A program made the translations under genes and the position numbers. DNA of 64,000 bases from Flavihumibacter cheonanensis (GTDB lineage: Bacteria; Bacteroidota; Bacteroidia; Chitinophagales; Chitinophagaceae), in NCBI RefSeq assembly GCF_022352215.1, contig NZ_JAKRWF010000003.1, positions 477,854 to 541,853 of the forward strand, given 5' to 3'. Shown here piece after piece: positions 37,411-47,123 of this stretch. Numbering within the stretch: position 1 is the first letter of the stretch; each line of letters starts with the position of its first letter. The notes beneath the pieces are model-generated. The model was not told the DNA's origin. It saw only the letters and a list, made by a program, of their open reading frames with translations, and did no database searches.

Positions 37411-38390
37411 CTTTTTCGTGCCATTTGAATCAACTCTTCCGTTTCCAGCTGATTCAAATTGCGAAATACAGGAATCAGGTATTCAGGAGTATTGGACTCC
37501 AGTAGCCATCCATTTCCACGTTGAAGAAAAAGTTCTCCTGCTCCTACTTCTTTCGTCAGCATTAATGGAAAGCCTGCAGCAGCAAATTCCTGGACTACCA
37601 CTCCCCAGGGTTCAAAACGGCTCATCAATATAAAAACACCTGCAGACTCTATAATACCCGGCCATTGCTCCTTTTGTACGAAACCAAGGTGGCGGATCTT
37701 TGGATGAATGGTTCTTTGGGGATATCCCTCTCCGCTACCTGCACACCATAACTCCCAGTCATTGGGTTCGAGTTCCTGCCATTTAATAAATGCATCCCAG
37801 AGTTCCTGATATCCTTTGGCTGGAATGTAGCGGGCTACACAAAGTAATACTTTCGGGAAAACGCGTGTTTTTTGTTCAATTGCTTTTTGTCCAAGTGCCT
37901 CAAACCGATCGACATCGCTTGTATAGAAGCCGGTCATGATTTGGGATTCGCCAAATCCAAGGCGGAGCCCATAGTTTTTTTGCGGCGTTCCTGGCACCCA
38001 AATTTTTTTAAACCATTTCCGCAACAACAGTTTTCCACCTATTGTCATGAGTTGTTGTTTCAGGCTGCCATTCCAGTGGTTGTCCATGGTCAGGATACAA
38101 ACTGCACGATTTGACCATTTCCTGCAAATCCTCAGGTACCACTTATTAATCCATCCACTGCATACAATTTTATGTGGATTAAAATCATCCACTAATTTTT
38201 CAAGTTCGGTATAAGAATGTATTCCGGACAAATCATGAAAGGAGCCCACACCTTCCAGATTAAATGCAAACGGAGCTTCAGGATTTATCGGGAAGTGCAC
38301 TACCGAAACAGATACGCCTTGTTGTTTCAATGCATTCAGGCAGGCAATGGTATACTCGGCGAGTTCAGTATATAAAAATAATATCCTCAT
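37350..38390 (-). CDS. Glycosyltransferase family 4
   Basis: A 346-residue GT-B enzyme. The C-terminal half has LLCVARYIPAKGYQELWDAF, LWCAGSGEGYP, RHLGFVQKEQWPGIIES and MSRFEPWGVVVQEFAAAGFPLMLT, the donor-binding site of family 4. The last residues (LTPAGWATRLREA) are encoded in DNA that is also the 3' end of the plus-strand polymerase gene. It starts 7 bp after the LamG-containing gene. The sugar is unknown. Confidence 0.85.
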   Translation of the reverse strand: MRILFLYTELAEYTIACLNALKQQGVSVSVVHFPINPEAPFAFNLEGVGSFHDLSGIHSYTELEKLVDDFNPHKIVCSGWINKWYLRICRKWSNRAVCILTMDNHWNGSLKQQLMTIGGKLLLRKWFKKIWVPGTPQKNYGLRLGFGESQIMTGFYTSDVDRFEALGQKAIEQKTRVFPKVLLCVARYIPAKGYQELWDAFIKWQELEPNDWELWCAGSGEGYPQRTIHPKIRHLGFVQKEQWPGIIESAGVFILMSRFEPWGVVVQEFAAAGFPLMLTKEVGAGELFLQRGNGWLLESNTPEYLIPVFRNLNQLETEELIQMARKSQELARLLTPAGWATRLREA

Positions 38391-38396
38391 CCGGAT

Positions 38397-40979
38397 TTAA
38401 TTGGGTGTAAATGAAAAATGGGATAGTGCAAATTCACCGGCAAGCGTCTTCCAGATCACACGATTAATCGGTGTATTGATATTCAATTCAATTAAATCAA
38501 CAGACGCATCCGAAATAGTGATGCGTTTTGAAAACCTGATTTCGGGTATTTCCAGTTCTATAATCGTTCCGGGCTTCAGAGCTCTTCCTTCAAACAAAAG
38601 TGTATATTGGCCTGGCTTAAGCGATAATCCATCATAACGGGCTATTCCAGCTGTTCCGATTATAAGGTGAGAACGCGACTTTGTAAAGTTGAACTCTTTG
38701 AAATTGGTCACCACCCGCTCAACGGGTCCGTCCACTGATTCGTATACTACGCCATGCTGCAGGGTAGAAGAATTCCAGAAATAGGGATGCTCCGGCTGAT
38801 GCCATTGATCCAACTGGTAAAAAACCGGCTTTTTTTCTGTAAGATCCAGGACATACAGACTGCCTTGCTTTCTGATTTCAAATTCAATAGTAGCACCCTC
38901 CAATTTAATCTGTGTATTTATACTTGTTGGAATATTCCCTTTAAGATTACTGGATGGTTGAATGCTGCCATAAATCAAGTAGCGGTTATTCCATTTCCGC
39001 ACGAGGATGAGTTCATTTTCAGCCAACCCCTTATAGCGAAATGCTTTCCTTGTATCTGAATAATCACCCGGGTCGAGCAGCTTGCCTTTTGTAAAAAACT
39101 CTGGCACCCAGGAGCGGATAGCCTGCGCGTAAGCTGGTATGGCTGCCTGGTATATATATCCTCTGGGATCATAGGGCCCTACTCCATTAGGCCATTTTCC
39201 ATTTTTTCCTGTAATATTAAAATAGCCGGTATAAAAGAAATCAGCACCCAGCATAACCATTGACTTAAGCAGTGCAAGCCACTGAGATGGCCGGATATTT
39301 TTTTCTTCTGCTCCCCAACCTGCAGAAACGAAAGGAGAAAAAAAACGATCGCCCAACTCTATTTCTTTTTTTCTGCCTTCACTAATAACCCCAAACCCAT
39401 TGAGCGCGCCTCTCCCTGTAGCCCAATTGTCAGGCGTAGAGGGATAGAAATCCGGTGTTGGATAAATAACTGAATCATTCCACCTGTTAACTTTCCTGCG
39501 CATGGCATAGTCTGGCCAGTAGGCCGGTTGAATGGCGGACGTATTGTAAAAACTGAAATGGGCATCCGCAGTAGTGTTTTTAAGAATAGTACGCATGTAA
39601 GTGGAGTCCTGTTTGTATTGAAAACGTCCGCTGTACTGCGCAGCGCTAAGGCCTGATGCTTTAAAATTTTTCCATACGGCAGGATCTCTTTTTAGATAAT
39701 CTTCCTTTATGGTATGTCCGAAAATTTCTCCATTTTCATTTATAAGAGCAGGTGGTTGCTTCAATTGTTTCATTAATTGTTGAATATAACCTGCGCTAAC
39801 TTCAGCGTCTTTTTGAACAATATCCAGCGGCATGAGAGGGGAATGCAATTTTCGGTTACCCCGAAGTATAAATTTCCCGTTTGTTTCCTTCATGTAGTAG
39901 TTTGATGGCTGGTTTTGCGACCACATGTACGAAGGTTTATTTTGCACTTGTAAGGTTATTAGGGCAACGGGCAGGCTGGGATGCTGATTTGCAAAATTAA
40001 TCAAAGCACCTGCTATATGATTTGGATTGGAGTAGGCTTTTGAAGCGGCTTCTGCAGTGGTTCTGAGCAATGGTATTTCAACGTAATAATTCCAGTTACT
40101 GGCCAGCTCATCAACAAGAGTTACTGCTGTAGCTGGATTTACCACTCCCAGTTCCCCATGAAGGTATTGGATATCCATCCACGACATATTACGTGGTAGC
40201 GGGCTATTGGAATAAAATCGGGGACGCGGAAAATGTTTTAGCTGATCCTTTGCGTGTACAGTATATACTGGATATCCAGGTGCAAAATCCAGCGAATCAA
40301 ACATTGCTGACTGGAGATTGGGAACTGCTTTTTTTTCTTCAGCATAACCCGCACTGGAAAAAAGTTGAGCACCATTAACCGCGTTCCAAAAAAACTTTAA
40401 CTCATCTATCGCCGAAGTAAACCGAAACCCGTCGTTATTACTTAACAATACCGGAGCATTGGTTTCGAGTGAAGCAGTAAATCCAGCAGGTGACACGCCA
40501 TCCACCCAAATCTGTTTGATCTTTTTTTCTGTATCCACAATGAAAACAAAATGATGCCACTCCCGATCCGCATAATAACTGAAAGAAGAACGATCGACTC
40601 CAGTGAAGGCAATTTTTAAATCCTGAATTTTTGAACTGCCGTCTGATTGTATTTGAGTGGTCCTGAACAATAACCCCGTCATATTCAATTGAAGTAAAAA
40701 ATGAGGCCGGGGAAAGCATAAAAACTGAAAACGGTCTCCTTTCATCCAAAATGCTATTGTCATTGCCTTGCTCTTTTGCTTAGGCAAACCACTGGTAATA
40801 AACAAACACTTGTTGTTTTGCAAATCAATTCCAGTACCGGAAACACCAACCACTTGTTTTAATTCGCAGGTCGTTTTTAATGATTTGGCTGAATCAAAAT
40901 TCAAGTAAGCAACTGGCTCCTCCTGCGCAAAGAGCGACAAAGAAATAAAAAACAGAAAAAAAACACTACTGAGTTTCAT
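38397..40979 (-). CDS. Large secreted LamG-like plus glycosidase-like protein
   Basis: An 860-residue exported protein. The signal peptide is MKLSSVFFLFFISLSLFAQ; the start at 40979 is preferred because it begins this peptide. Residues about 20-210 look like a LamG/concanavalin-like domain (AYLNFDSAKSL, AMTIAFWMKGD, REWHHFVFIVD, IDELKFFWNAV). The remaining 600 residues resemble a TIM-barrel hydrolase with beta-rich C-terminal domains (for example SPFVSAGWGAEEKNIRPSQW near residue 535 and a jelly-roll-like end), but I cannot place them in a known glycoside hydrolase family. It may cut or remodel the polymer made by the locus. Function unknown. Confidence 0.6.
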   Translation of the reverse strand: MKLSSVFFLFFISLSLFAQEEPVAYLNFDSAKSLKTTCELKQVVGVSGTGIDLQNNKCLFITSGLPKQKSKAMTIAFWMKGDRFQFLCFPRPHFLLQLNMTGLLFRTTQIQSDGSSKIQDLKIAFTGVDRSSFSYYADREWHHFVFIVDTEKKIKQIWVDGVSPAGFTASLETNAPVLLSNNDGFRFTSAIDELKFFWNAVNGAQLFSSAGYAEEKKAVPNLQSAMFDSLDFAPGYPVYTVHAKDQLKHFPRPRFYSNSPLPRNMSWMDIQYLHGELGVVNPATAVTLVDELASNWNYYVEIPLLRTTAEAASKAYSNPNHIAGALINFANQHPSLPVALITLQVQNKPSYMWSQNQPSNYYMKETNGKFILRGNRKLHSPLMPLDIVQKDAEVSAGYIQQLMKQLKQPPALINENGEIFGHTIKEDYLKRDPAVWKNFKASGLSAAQYSGRFQYKQDSTYMRTILKNTTADAHFSFYNTSAIQPAYWPDYAMRRKVNRWNDSVIYPTPDFYPSTPDNWATGRGALNGFGVISEGRKKEIELGDRFFSPFVSAGWGAEEKNIRPSQWLALLKSMVMLGADFFYTGYFNITGKNGKWPNGVGPYDPRGYIYQAAIPAYAQAIRSWVPEFFTKGKLLDPGDYSDTRKAFRYKGLAENELILVRKWNNRYLIYGSIQPSSNLKGNIPTSINTQIKLEGATIEFEIRKQGSLYVLDLTEKKPVFYQLDQWHQPEHPYFWNSSTLQHGVVYESVDGPVERVVTNFKEFNFTKSRSHLIIGTAGIARYDGLSLKPGQYTLLFEGRALKPGTIIELEIPEIRFSKRITISDASVDLIELNINTPINRVIWKTLAGEFALSHFSFTPN

Positions 40980-42078
40980 GTAACAACGCATAAAATAAAT
41001 CCCGATGACGAGCAGCCACAGCTTTCCAGGTAAACTGGTTCATTACCCGGCTATACGAAGCATTTCCCAATGACAGTTTAATCTCCAATGAAGCAGCTGC
41101 GTATCCAAGCAAGGACTGAACCAGGTCTTCTACTTTACCGGGCCTTACCAGATATCCATTGGCAGCATCTACCAGTTCGGCGGTAGCACCAACGTCGGAA
41201 ACAATCACGGGCATTTTCCAGCTCATAGCTTCCAACACCACAGTAGGCATTCCTTCGAACAAAGTAGGTAAAATAAAAAGTTCATTATTCCGATAAAGGG
41301 CATCAATATCTTCGTCTTTCACAAAGCCCAGTAATTTTACATTCGCCGGCTGTGGCTGGGAACGATAGTGTTCATACAATGGACCTTTGCCACCTAAAAT
41401 AAAGTTGAATGTATTAGTATATCCAGTGGAGTTTAGCTGTTGAATTGCTTCAAACAGGATATCAATTCCCTTATTAGTCGCAAATCTTCCAAGAAATAAG
41501 ACTTTTACAGGTAAGGAAGGTATACGTTGAAACCCAGCTGATGTATTAGAAAGGTTAATAGCGTTCGGAAGTACCACTAATTGCTTTTCATGAGCGCAAT
41601 GTTTTCGAAGAATTTCGGATAATTTGCCCCCAAGGGATACAATCCGAGCGCAATTTTTAAACAGATGGGAAAATATATGTTGAAAAGGTATTGCAAGCAG
41701 CCTGTGCTTCCATCCTATCGCCTGGTAAGGTTCAAGTCCATGCGGATTGATAATAAGTCGGTTGGAAAAATTTTTTATCCCAGCCCATACTGAGAGTCCC
41801 TGAGAATAAATTATATCCGGCTGAATATCATTCAGCTTATCAGCTACCTGTTGTGAATATCTATAAGATTCGAGCAGGTAGTTCTTGTTTGAATTAATGG
41901 GACGTAGCTGAATCTCCTGAATCCTCGGGGAATTAAATATTGTTTCAGAATGAGGATGAAGAACGGTGATGCTAAGGTCTTCATAAGCACTCAATGATTC
42001 CACCAATAAACGGGAATGTTTCTGCATTCCCCCTGTCATTAATGGATAAATTCCATCCGTACAAAACGCGATATGCAT
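40966..42078 (-). CDS. Glycosyltransferase family 4
   Basis: A 370-residue GT-B enzyme. TGGMQKHSRLLVESL is the N-terminal acceptor loop, RLIINPHGLEPYQAIGWKHR lies near residue 130, VLFLGRFATNKGIDILFEAI is the hinge, and PTLFEGMPTVVLEAMSWKMPVIVSD near residue 275 is the donor site. It lies 16 bp after the epimerase gene and its end overlaps the signal peptide region of the LamG protein gene by 14 bp. Substrate unknown. Confidence 0.9.
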   Translation of the reverse strand: MHIAFCTDGIYPLMTGGMQKHSRLLVESLSAYEDLSITVLHPHSETIFNSPRIQEIQLRPINSNKNYLLESYRYSQQVADKLNDIQPDIIYSQGLSVWAGIKNFSNRLIINPHGLEPYQAIGWKHRLLAIPFQHIFSHLFKNCARIVSLGGKLSEILRKHCAHEKQLVVLPNAINLSNTSAGFQRIPSLPVKVLFLGRFATNKGIDILFEAIQQLNSTGYTNTFNFILGGKGPLYEHYRSQPQPANVKLLGFVKDEDIDALYRNNELFILPTLFEGMPTVVLEAMSWKMPVIVSDVGATAELVDAANGYLVRPGKVEDLVQSLLGYAAASLEIKLSLGNASYSRVMNQFTWKAVAARHRDLFYALLHETQ

Positions 42079-42094
42079 AATATCGAAAAGTGAT

Positions 42095-43006
42095 TTAGCC
42101 CCTGATCAGTGTTTCAATTCCTTCTTCCAGTGAAACTACAGGCTTCCATCCAGTGAAACTGGTAATTTTACTGATATCACTTAGCAGGTGCATCCGTTCC
42201 ACTTTTCGTACTCTTTCCGGGTCAACTTCGATTTCTATTGCTTCATCCAAATGAGCCTCAAAAGCTTTCACAACCTCTACCACAGAGTATTCGATACCTC
42301 TCCCTAAATTAAATATTTCAAAACCCATGTTAACATGTTGCAGCAATGCATCAATGGCATTTGCCATATCAGAAGTATGTATAAAATCGCGTTTGGGATC
42401 AAGGTTACCTAGTTGTATGATACGTTTTCCGTTATTCACCTGTTGCTGAATTTCAGGAATCAGGTGAGGATTGGTTTCATTCGGACCAAAAGCATTGAAG
42501 AAACGACAGATAATAGTGGGGATACCCGTTTCAAGGTGAAACTTTTCAGACAATTCTTCGCCAACCAATTTGGTCAGTCCATAAATATCCAACGGTTTTT
42601 TTTCGGCTGTTTCGGGAATTGGCCCATCCAGAATTGGATAAACCGCAGCCGTAGAAGCGAAAAAAAACTGTTTTACAGACCCACAGGCTTTTATTGCTTT
42701 GAGCAAATTCATCGTACCCCGAATATTGATATCCGAAGCTTCAAACGGATGTTTATTGCAATAGGGAATAAAGTGAATAGCAGCCAGATGAAGAACAATT
42801 TCCGGTTGTATTTCGTCAAGTGCCTCCACCACCTCAGCTTCGTTGCGGATATCCAGTTTGTAAAAGCGATCATCCGGTATCGAAATAAAGGAACGATTGC
42901 CAAAAGAAAGGTTGTCAATTACAAAAACCTCGTCTGCTTTTTCCTGCAATTTTTGAATAATGGCGGAACCAATGAATCCTGCTCCACCTGTAACTAAAAC
43001 TCTCAA
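42095..43006 (-). CDS. NAD-dependent sugar-nucleotide epimerase/dehydratase
   Basis: A 303-residue extended SDR. VTGGAGFIGSAIIQKL is the NAD site, FASTAAVYPILDG carries the catalytic Ser/Thr, and DIYGLTKLVGEEL the Tyr-x3-Lys near residue 142. RFFNAFGPNETNPHLIPEI is typical of the UDP-glucose 4-epimerase-like branch. It probably epimerises an NDP-hexose or uronic acid used by the surrounding transferases. The exact substrate cannot be assigned. Confidence 0.82.
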   Translation of the reverse strand: MRVLVTGGAGFIGSAIIQKLQEKADEVFVIDNLSFGNRSFISIPDDRFYKLDIRNEAEVVEALDEIQPEIVLHLAAIHFIPYCNKHPFEASDINIRGTMNLLKAIKACGSVKQFFFASTAAVYPILDGPIPETAEKKPLDIYGLTKLVGEELSEKFHLETGIPTIICRFFNAFGPNETNPHLIPEIQQQVNNGKRIIQLGNLDPKRDFIHTSDMANAIDALLQHVNMGFEIFNLGRGIEYSVVEVVKAFEAHLDEAIEIEVDPERVRKVERMHLLSDISKITSFTGWKPVVSLEEGIETLIRG

Positions 43007-43007
43007 A

Positions 43008-44150
43008 TTAGGTAGTTTGATTTATGATTTCCAGGTAATCCGGAAGGTAGTTTTGTTTAATAAAGTGTTGTAACGCAAATTGTTGAATCCTTGTTTTATC
43101 TAAAAGTGATATTTTTTCCAGTTGAGCTGGTAGAGCGGTTGACAAATACCCAAGCGATTCCCTTTGTACAAGCTCACTATAATCGCCAAGATTAGGTGAA
43201 ATGAGCACTTTTAATCCACAAGCAAGATATTCTGCAAATTTCACAGGAGCAGCTACCCGGTTAGTATTGGTCTGTTCGCGAACAAGCAAACCATAATCAC
43301 AGCCACAGAGATAGTTGGCTACCTGGTTGGGAGGAAGTAAGCGCGACTTAATTCTGCCAGGGTATTTGGCAGCCAGGAATTGGATGGTGACGGTTTCTTC
43401 AGATAAAAAAAGAACTTGCAAGTCAGTTTGATTTTCCAGTTGTTGCTCCAGCAATACCTGTAGTAAAGAACTGGACTGCCATCCTGCAGTAGAACCGCTA
43501 TAAACAAGGGTTATTTTATCAGGTGCCAATCCTGCCCTTTCTTTTGCAGCCAGCATTTGCGCTTCACTTATTTCAACCTTTTCATAGGATTGATCCAGTG
43601 TGCAGGGAATTACAGTTTCATGTCCCGGTTTGTAATGAAAACTTTTCTCCCAGAATTCAACCAGTTTTTTGGAGACAGCAATTCTCCAATCAGTTTTAAG
43701 CACTGCAATTTGTTCCCATTGCAGAATGTTTTTTTCAAGATACCTGTCTTCTACGACCCTGTATTCATTCCATTCTGCACTGATCGCACCCCTGCCATCG
43801 AATAGCACCTTATTTGTTAATCCCTTTTGCTTTGCATCTAAAGCAATGAGTGTTGCAAGCACATTTCTGCCCATGATAAGGGAGGGTTTCAAACGAAACA
43901 ATATCAAACAGGTATGAAACAGGTATTTGTTTTTTTCCCAGTTTTTAATCCTGGGAAGCATAGGAAGAACTAATGCGTTGGGGCATTTTTTGCGAATCCC
44001 GCGACGATTTGAAAAAAAGCCCCGAATGGATAGAAAGGCAACCAGTTTCACTTTTTGGGAAGTTGAAGCTGAAAGAAAGTTGACAAAATCGATTACCTGA
44101 CTATTAAACACACCAGAAGGCTGGTCGCCAACTGTAAGATAGATGATCAT
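43008..44150 (-). CDS. Glycosyltransferase-like protein (GT-B, family 4-like)
   Basis: A 380-residue protein of GT-B appearance. The N-terminal half contains MGRNVLATLIALDAKQKG and VLFDGRGAISAEWNEYR near residue 118. The C-terminal half has LVYSGSTAGWQSSSLL and APVKFAEYLACGLKVLISPNLGDYSEL near residue 330, which fits a divergent family-4 donor site. The strict E-x7-E motif is less clear than in neighbouring GT4 proteins. It lies one base before the epimerase start. Confidence 0.7.
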   Translation of the reverse strand: MIIYLTVGDQPSGVFNSQVIDFVNFLSASTSQKVKLVAFLSIRGFFSNRRGIRKKCPNALVLPMLPRIKNWEKNKYLFHTCLILFRLKPSLIMGRNVLATLIALDAKQKGLTNKVLFDGRGAISAEWNEYRVVEDRYLEKNILQWEQIAVLKTDWRIAVSKKLVEFWEKSFHYKPGHETVIPCTLDQSYEKVEISEAQMLAAKERAGLAPDKITLVYSGSTAGWQSSSLLQVLLEQQLENQTDLQVLFLSEETVTIQFLAAKYPGRIKSRLLPPNQVANYLCGCDYGLLVREQTNTNRVAAPVKFAEYLACGLKVLISPNLGDYSELVQRESLGYLSTALPAQLEKISLLDKTRIQQFALQHFIKQNYLPDYLEIINQTT

Positions 44151-44168
44151 GGTTGTTTTATGGATACG

Positions 44169-45083
44169 TTATCTCAACCTGGTGAAAAGAGGAAAACCAA
44201 TTACTTTCAATAATACCGCTTTACCACGACTAATTCCATATCCTTCGGTTGGTTTCCAGGAAGTGAAGTTCATTAGCCTATACAGTTCCAATGCTTTGGG
44301 TCGGTTGTAGGTTGCTAGCGTCAATAAAGACGACATCAGAAAAGTACAAAACAGTTGTTGATTTCTTTCATAAGCAGCCGGGTAATGCTCCCGAATATTT
44401 TTTAGAAAATGAAGCCTGGTGAGAATCAGCTGACTCCATCTTCTGGACGGATCAGACTGCGAAATCTGGCCACTTATACGATCCCGGAGAATGGTATAAG
44501 AATTGGTATCAAACATAACGGGGCAACCAGCTAGCAATAACCGAAACATGAGGTCAGTTTCCTGAGAACTCTGGATGGATTCATTCCAGCCACTCACCTT
44601 GTTTAACCATTCTTTACTCCAGAGATTGGAGCAGGTAGTTCCAGCTTTCCCTATAAAGGCAGCGAGATAAGGATCCGCTTCCTGAAGCTCATAAGTATAT
44701 TTTTCTCCGTTTACTTTAAGCCTGGTTGCCTTTGCAGCGACAAAACCCGAAAACCCGGTTTTTTTTATCGTTGTCAGTTGAAGGCTTATTTTGGTGGGTA
44801 ATAGCAAGTCATCTGCATCCAGAAACTGGATCCACTCACCAGTTGCTTTTTGCAGTCCACAATTTCTGGCAGCATTCGCCCCCTTTTTTGATTCTTCCAA
44901 AATCAACAGATCAGGATAGAGGGTTTCGCGTAATGTTTGTAGGTAATAGAGGGTCTCATCCGTAGAATTGTTATTTACACAAATCACTTCCAGGGGGTGA
45001 TATGTCTGCTCATAGACAGATTTCAGGCATTCTCCAATAAAACTGGCAACATTATAGCAGGGAATGATGACAGAAACGAGCAT
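44169..45083 (-). CDS. Glycosyltransferase family 2
   Basis: A 304-residue GT-A enzyme. LVSVIIPCYNVASFIGECL starts it, VICVNNNSTDET and GANAARNCGLQKATG follow, and the metal-binding QFLDADDLLLPTKIS is near residue 92. The C-terminal SSQETDLMFRLLLAGC is the usual acceptor/catalytic ED block. It is a conventional repeat-unit transferase; donor unknown. The next gene upstream ends 5 bp before it. Confidence 0.92.
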   Translation of the reverse strand: MLVSVIIPCYNVASFIGECLKSVYEQTYHPLEVICVNNNSTDETLYYLQTLRETLYPDLLILEESKKGANAARNCGLQKATGEWIQFLDADDLLLPTKISLQLTTIKKTGFSGFVAAKATRLKVNGEKYTYELQEADPYLAAFIGKAGTTCSNLWSKEWLNKVSGWNESIQSSQETDLMFRLLLAGCPVMFDTNSYTILRDRISGQISQSDPSRRWSQLILTRLHFLKNIREHYPAAYERNQQLFCTFLMSSLLTLATYNRPKALELYRLMNFTSWKPTEGYGISRGKAVLLKVIGFPLFTRLR

Positions 45084-45088
45084 CCGTA

Positions 45089-45745
45089 TTACCTGTTAAA
45101 TTCTATTTTAGATGCATCTTTCAAAAAGGGCAACTGCAGGATATTCTGAATATCCAGTTCCCACCATTTGCTATTAAGTAGATGTTGAATCACATCATCT
45201 GAAAAACGCTTGCCGATAACTTTAGCTGGTACGCCTGCTACGATGGTATATGGTTCTACATTCTTTACAACTACAGCGCCGGCACCAATTATGGCTCCCG
45301 TTCCAATTTTAACTCCTTCCAGGATAAGAACGTTAGCGGATATTAGAACATCATGTCCGATTTCTACCATTTTTTCGACACCAGTTAAAATATCCGAATC
45401 ATTTATTAACCCCCTTCCACTTGAATAAAAGAGAGGACTTGTTGAAAGCATATGTTTTGGATGTGCAGCTAAGCCTATTTTAACTCCTGAAGAAATAGAA
45501 CAAAAATCACCTATTGAACTGGTATTATAAATAAGTGTGGAATTCCCAATATATAGCCCTCTTCCCAAATACGCAGGATCACCTTTCAAATCACAATCTG
45601 TTTCAATTACACTATAAGCCTGAATCTTTTTTTCCCAGGAAGGATTCAAAAGACTCTTGATATTCCGATTGTTTAGCCGCTCTTGTTGCTTCTTGAGGGC
45701 ATAAGTCAACCTCCAAAAAGAAAACAACTGTCGCATTATATGCAT
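45089..45745 (-). CDS. Hexapeptide-repeat acetyltransferase (CatB-like)
   Basis: A 218-residue acyltransferase with a left-handed beta-helix (about 55-185): [38 protein letters not shown] with the catalytic-type His, [51 protein letters not shown]. It is of the CatB/LpxA-like O-acetyltransferase type that modifies sugars with acetyl-CoA. It lies between the capsule-type transferase and the GT2 gene. Whether it acts before or after assembly is unknown. Confidence 0.88.
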   Translation of the reverse strand: MHIMRQLFSFWRLTYALKKQQERLNNRNIKSLLNPSWEKKIQAYSVIETDCDLKGDPAYLGRGLYIGNSTLIYNTSSIGDFCSISSGVKIGLAAHPKHMLSTSPLFYSSGRGLINDSDILTGVEKMVEIGHDVLISANVLILEGVKIGTGAIIGAGAVVVKNVEPYTIVAGVPAKVIGKRFSDDVIQHLLNSKWWELDIQNILQLPFLKDASKIEFNR

Positions 45746-45749
45746 AATA

Positions 45750-47123
45750 TCAATAAACTTGAGGAATTGAAAAGGTTGAAAAAAAGATATCTCTTTCAGG
45801 CTCTTTATGTGAGTGGAGTAGTTCTTCCATTCGGCAGATTGGATCTTCCCCAGAATCCAATTTATAGGCTACGCCGGCAGCAATTACATCTTCTACAAAC
45901 CCTTTGTATTTACTATCTACATCAAGGCAAAAACTTACCGTACTAGTTTCAACTGCTTCAAAAAGGGTATTTGAAAAAATACTTACCTGAATAGTAGCCT
46001 TTTGCAAGCACTGGAAAATATTTGTGTTTTTGTCAATTATCTCAAGCAGTTCGTATCCTTTAAAAGCATCATCGTAAACCGCGTTATTGGGGTCGCCTGG
46101 ATGAGGTTTAATCCATAATTTCCAGCCTGGATGTCTAAGTATGTGTTCATATAGCTGCTTAATATAAGGAATGAAAAAAGACTGCGTACCAGTACTAAGG
46201 GTAACCAGCACCACTTTTTCTTTGGGAGAAGAAAACATAGTCAAATCAGGTCGTTTGATAAAGTCACCAACCACCTTTATCTTATTTTCTGAAAATTCAA
46301 ACCCCTTAAGCAAAATTGATTTCCAGTAAGAACCCCATACCCATATTTCATCAGGGAGTAGAATATCTCTGTTTATTTTTTTTAGAGCTGAGGGATAAAC
46401 ATAAAAATTTGCGCCTTTACTGATTACCCCGTGTTGTAATTCAATCACTTTAATTCCAGCTTTGCGAAGCGCATAAACCACTGCTTCATTCTGATACGCA
46501 GGATAAATAAAAGCCGTTGAAACATTTGATTGTTTTAAATAGAAGTAATAGAGCCTGGATTCCCACCAAAAATCATCCAGCATTTGTCTTATTTCAACTA
46601 AATCCTCAGTAGACAATGTTGGATTCTTTCGCAAGTTGTTGAAAGTTTTCCTGATTAACTGAATACAGTCCCTATCAAAAGACCCATAAGGTATACGTGT
46701 CTTTAACCATTCAGAAATAGTAGTGTCGCAATCTATTTTAGCGCTTTCCGGGAGCATTCCTCTATAATGTATATGGCAATTTTTCCTAACAAGGAGCTCC
46801 ACAATTCTTTCTATATAACTATTTTTTTCTATTCCCGATTCGGGATCCTTACTAAACCGAATAGGGCAAATGAATAAATACTTTTGATCAGGTTTGAAAT
46901 AATCAGAAAGTTTGTTCTTTCTGAATGCACGAAGCCGTAAATAGCTCTTTACAATGAAGTATGGCTGCAAGAATAAACTCCTTCGGGCCATTTTTCCATT
47001 TCGCTCTGCTGGCCTGCCTAACAATGCCGATTGGATCACCCTTAGGAAATTGTACTCTCCGGCATCAAAAACGGAGGGGTCAGAAAACATTTCAAAAAAA
47101 TCAGTTTTTGAAATGCGGTTCAT
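45750..47123 (-). CDS. Capsule/LIC12162-like transferase
   Basis: A 457-residue GT-B-like transferase. [19 protein letters not shown] near residue 225 and [12 protein letters not shown] near residue 335 are the paired HG and HP motifs found in capsule (KpsS-like), sialyltransferase-like and LIC12162-type transferases. [21 protein letters not shown] is the late S-S/T donor segment. The start shares one base with the HAD gene end. As these enzymes commonly use CMP-activated sugars, it is the natural partner of the KdsB-like enzyme two genes upstream. That link is inference from context. Confidence 0.65.
   Translation of the reverse strand: MNRISKTDFFEMFSDPSVFDAGEYNFLRVIQSALLGRPAERNGKMARRSLFLQPYFIVKSYLRLRAFRKNKLSDYFKPDQKYLFICPIRFSKDPESGIEKNSYIERIVELLVRKNCHIHYRGMLPESAKIDCDTTISEWLKTRIPYGSFDRDCIQLIRKTFNNLRKNPTLSTEDLVEIRQMLDDFWWESRLYYFYLKQSNVSTAFIYPAYQNEAVVYALRKAGIKVIELQHGVISKGANFYVYPSALKKINRDILLPDEIWVWGSYWKSILLKGFEFSENKIKVVGDFIKRPDLTMFSSPKEKVVLVTLSTGTQSFFIPYIKQLYEHILRHPGWKLWIKPHPGDPNNAVYDDAFKGYELLEIIDKNTNIFQCLQKATIQVSIFSNTLFEAVETSTVSFCLDVDSKYKGFVEDVIAAGVAYKLDSGEDPICRMEELLHSHKEPERDIFFSTFSIPQVY

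Noticed and set aside
42413-42997. Open frame of 194 codons on the plus strand
   Set aside because: It lies fully opposite the NAD-dependent epimerase gene, which has diagnostic motifs.
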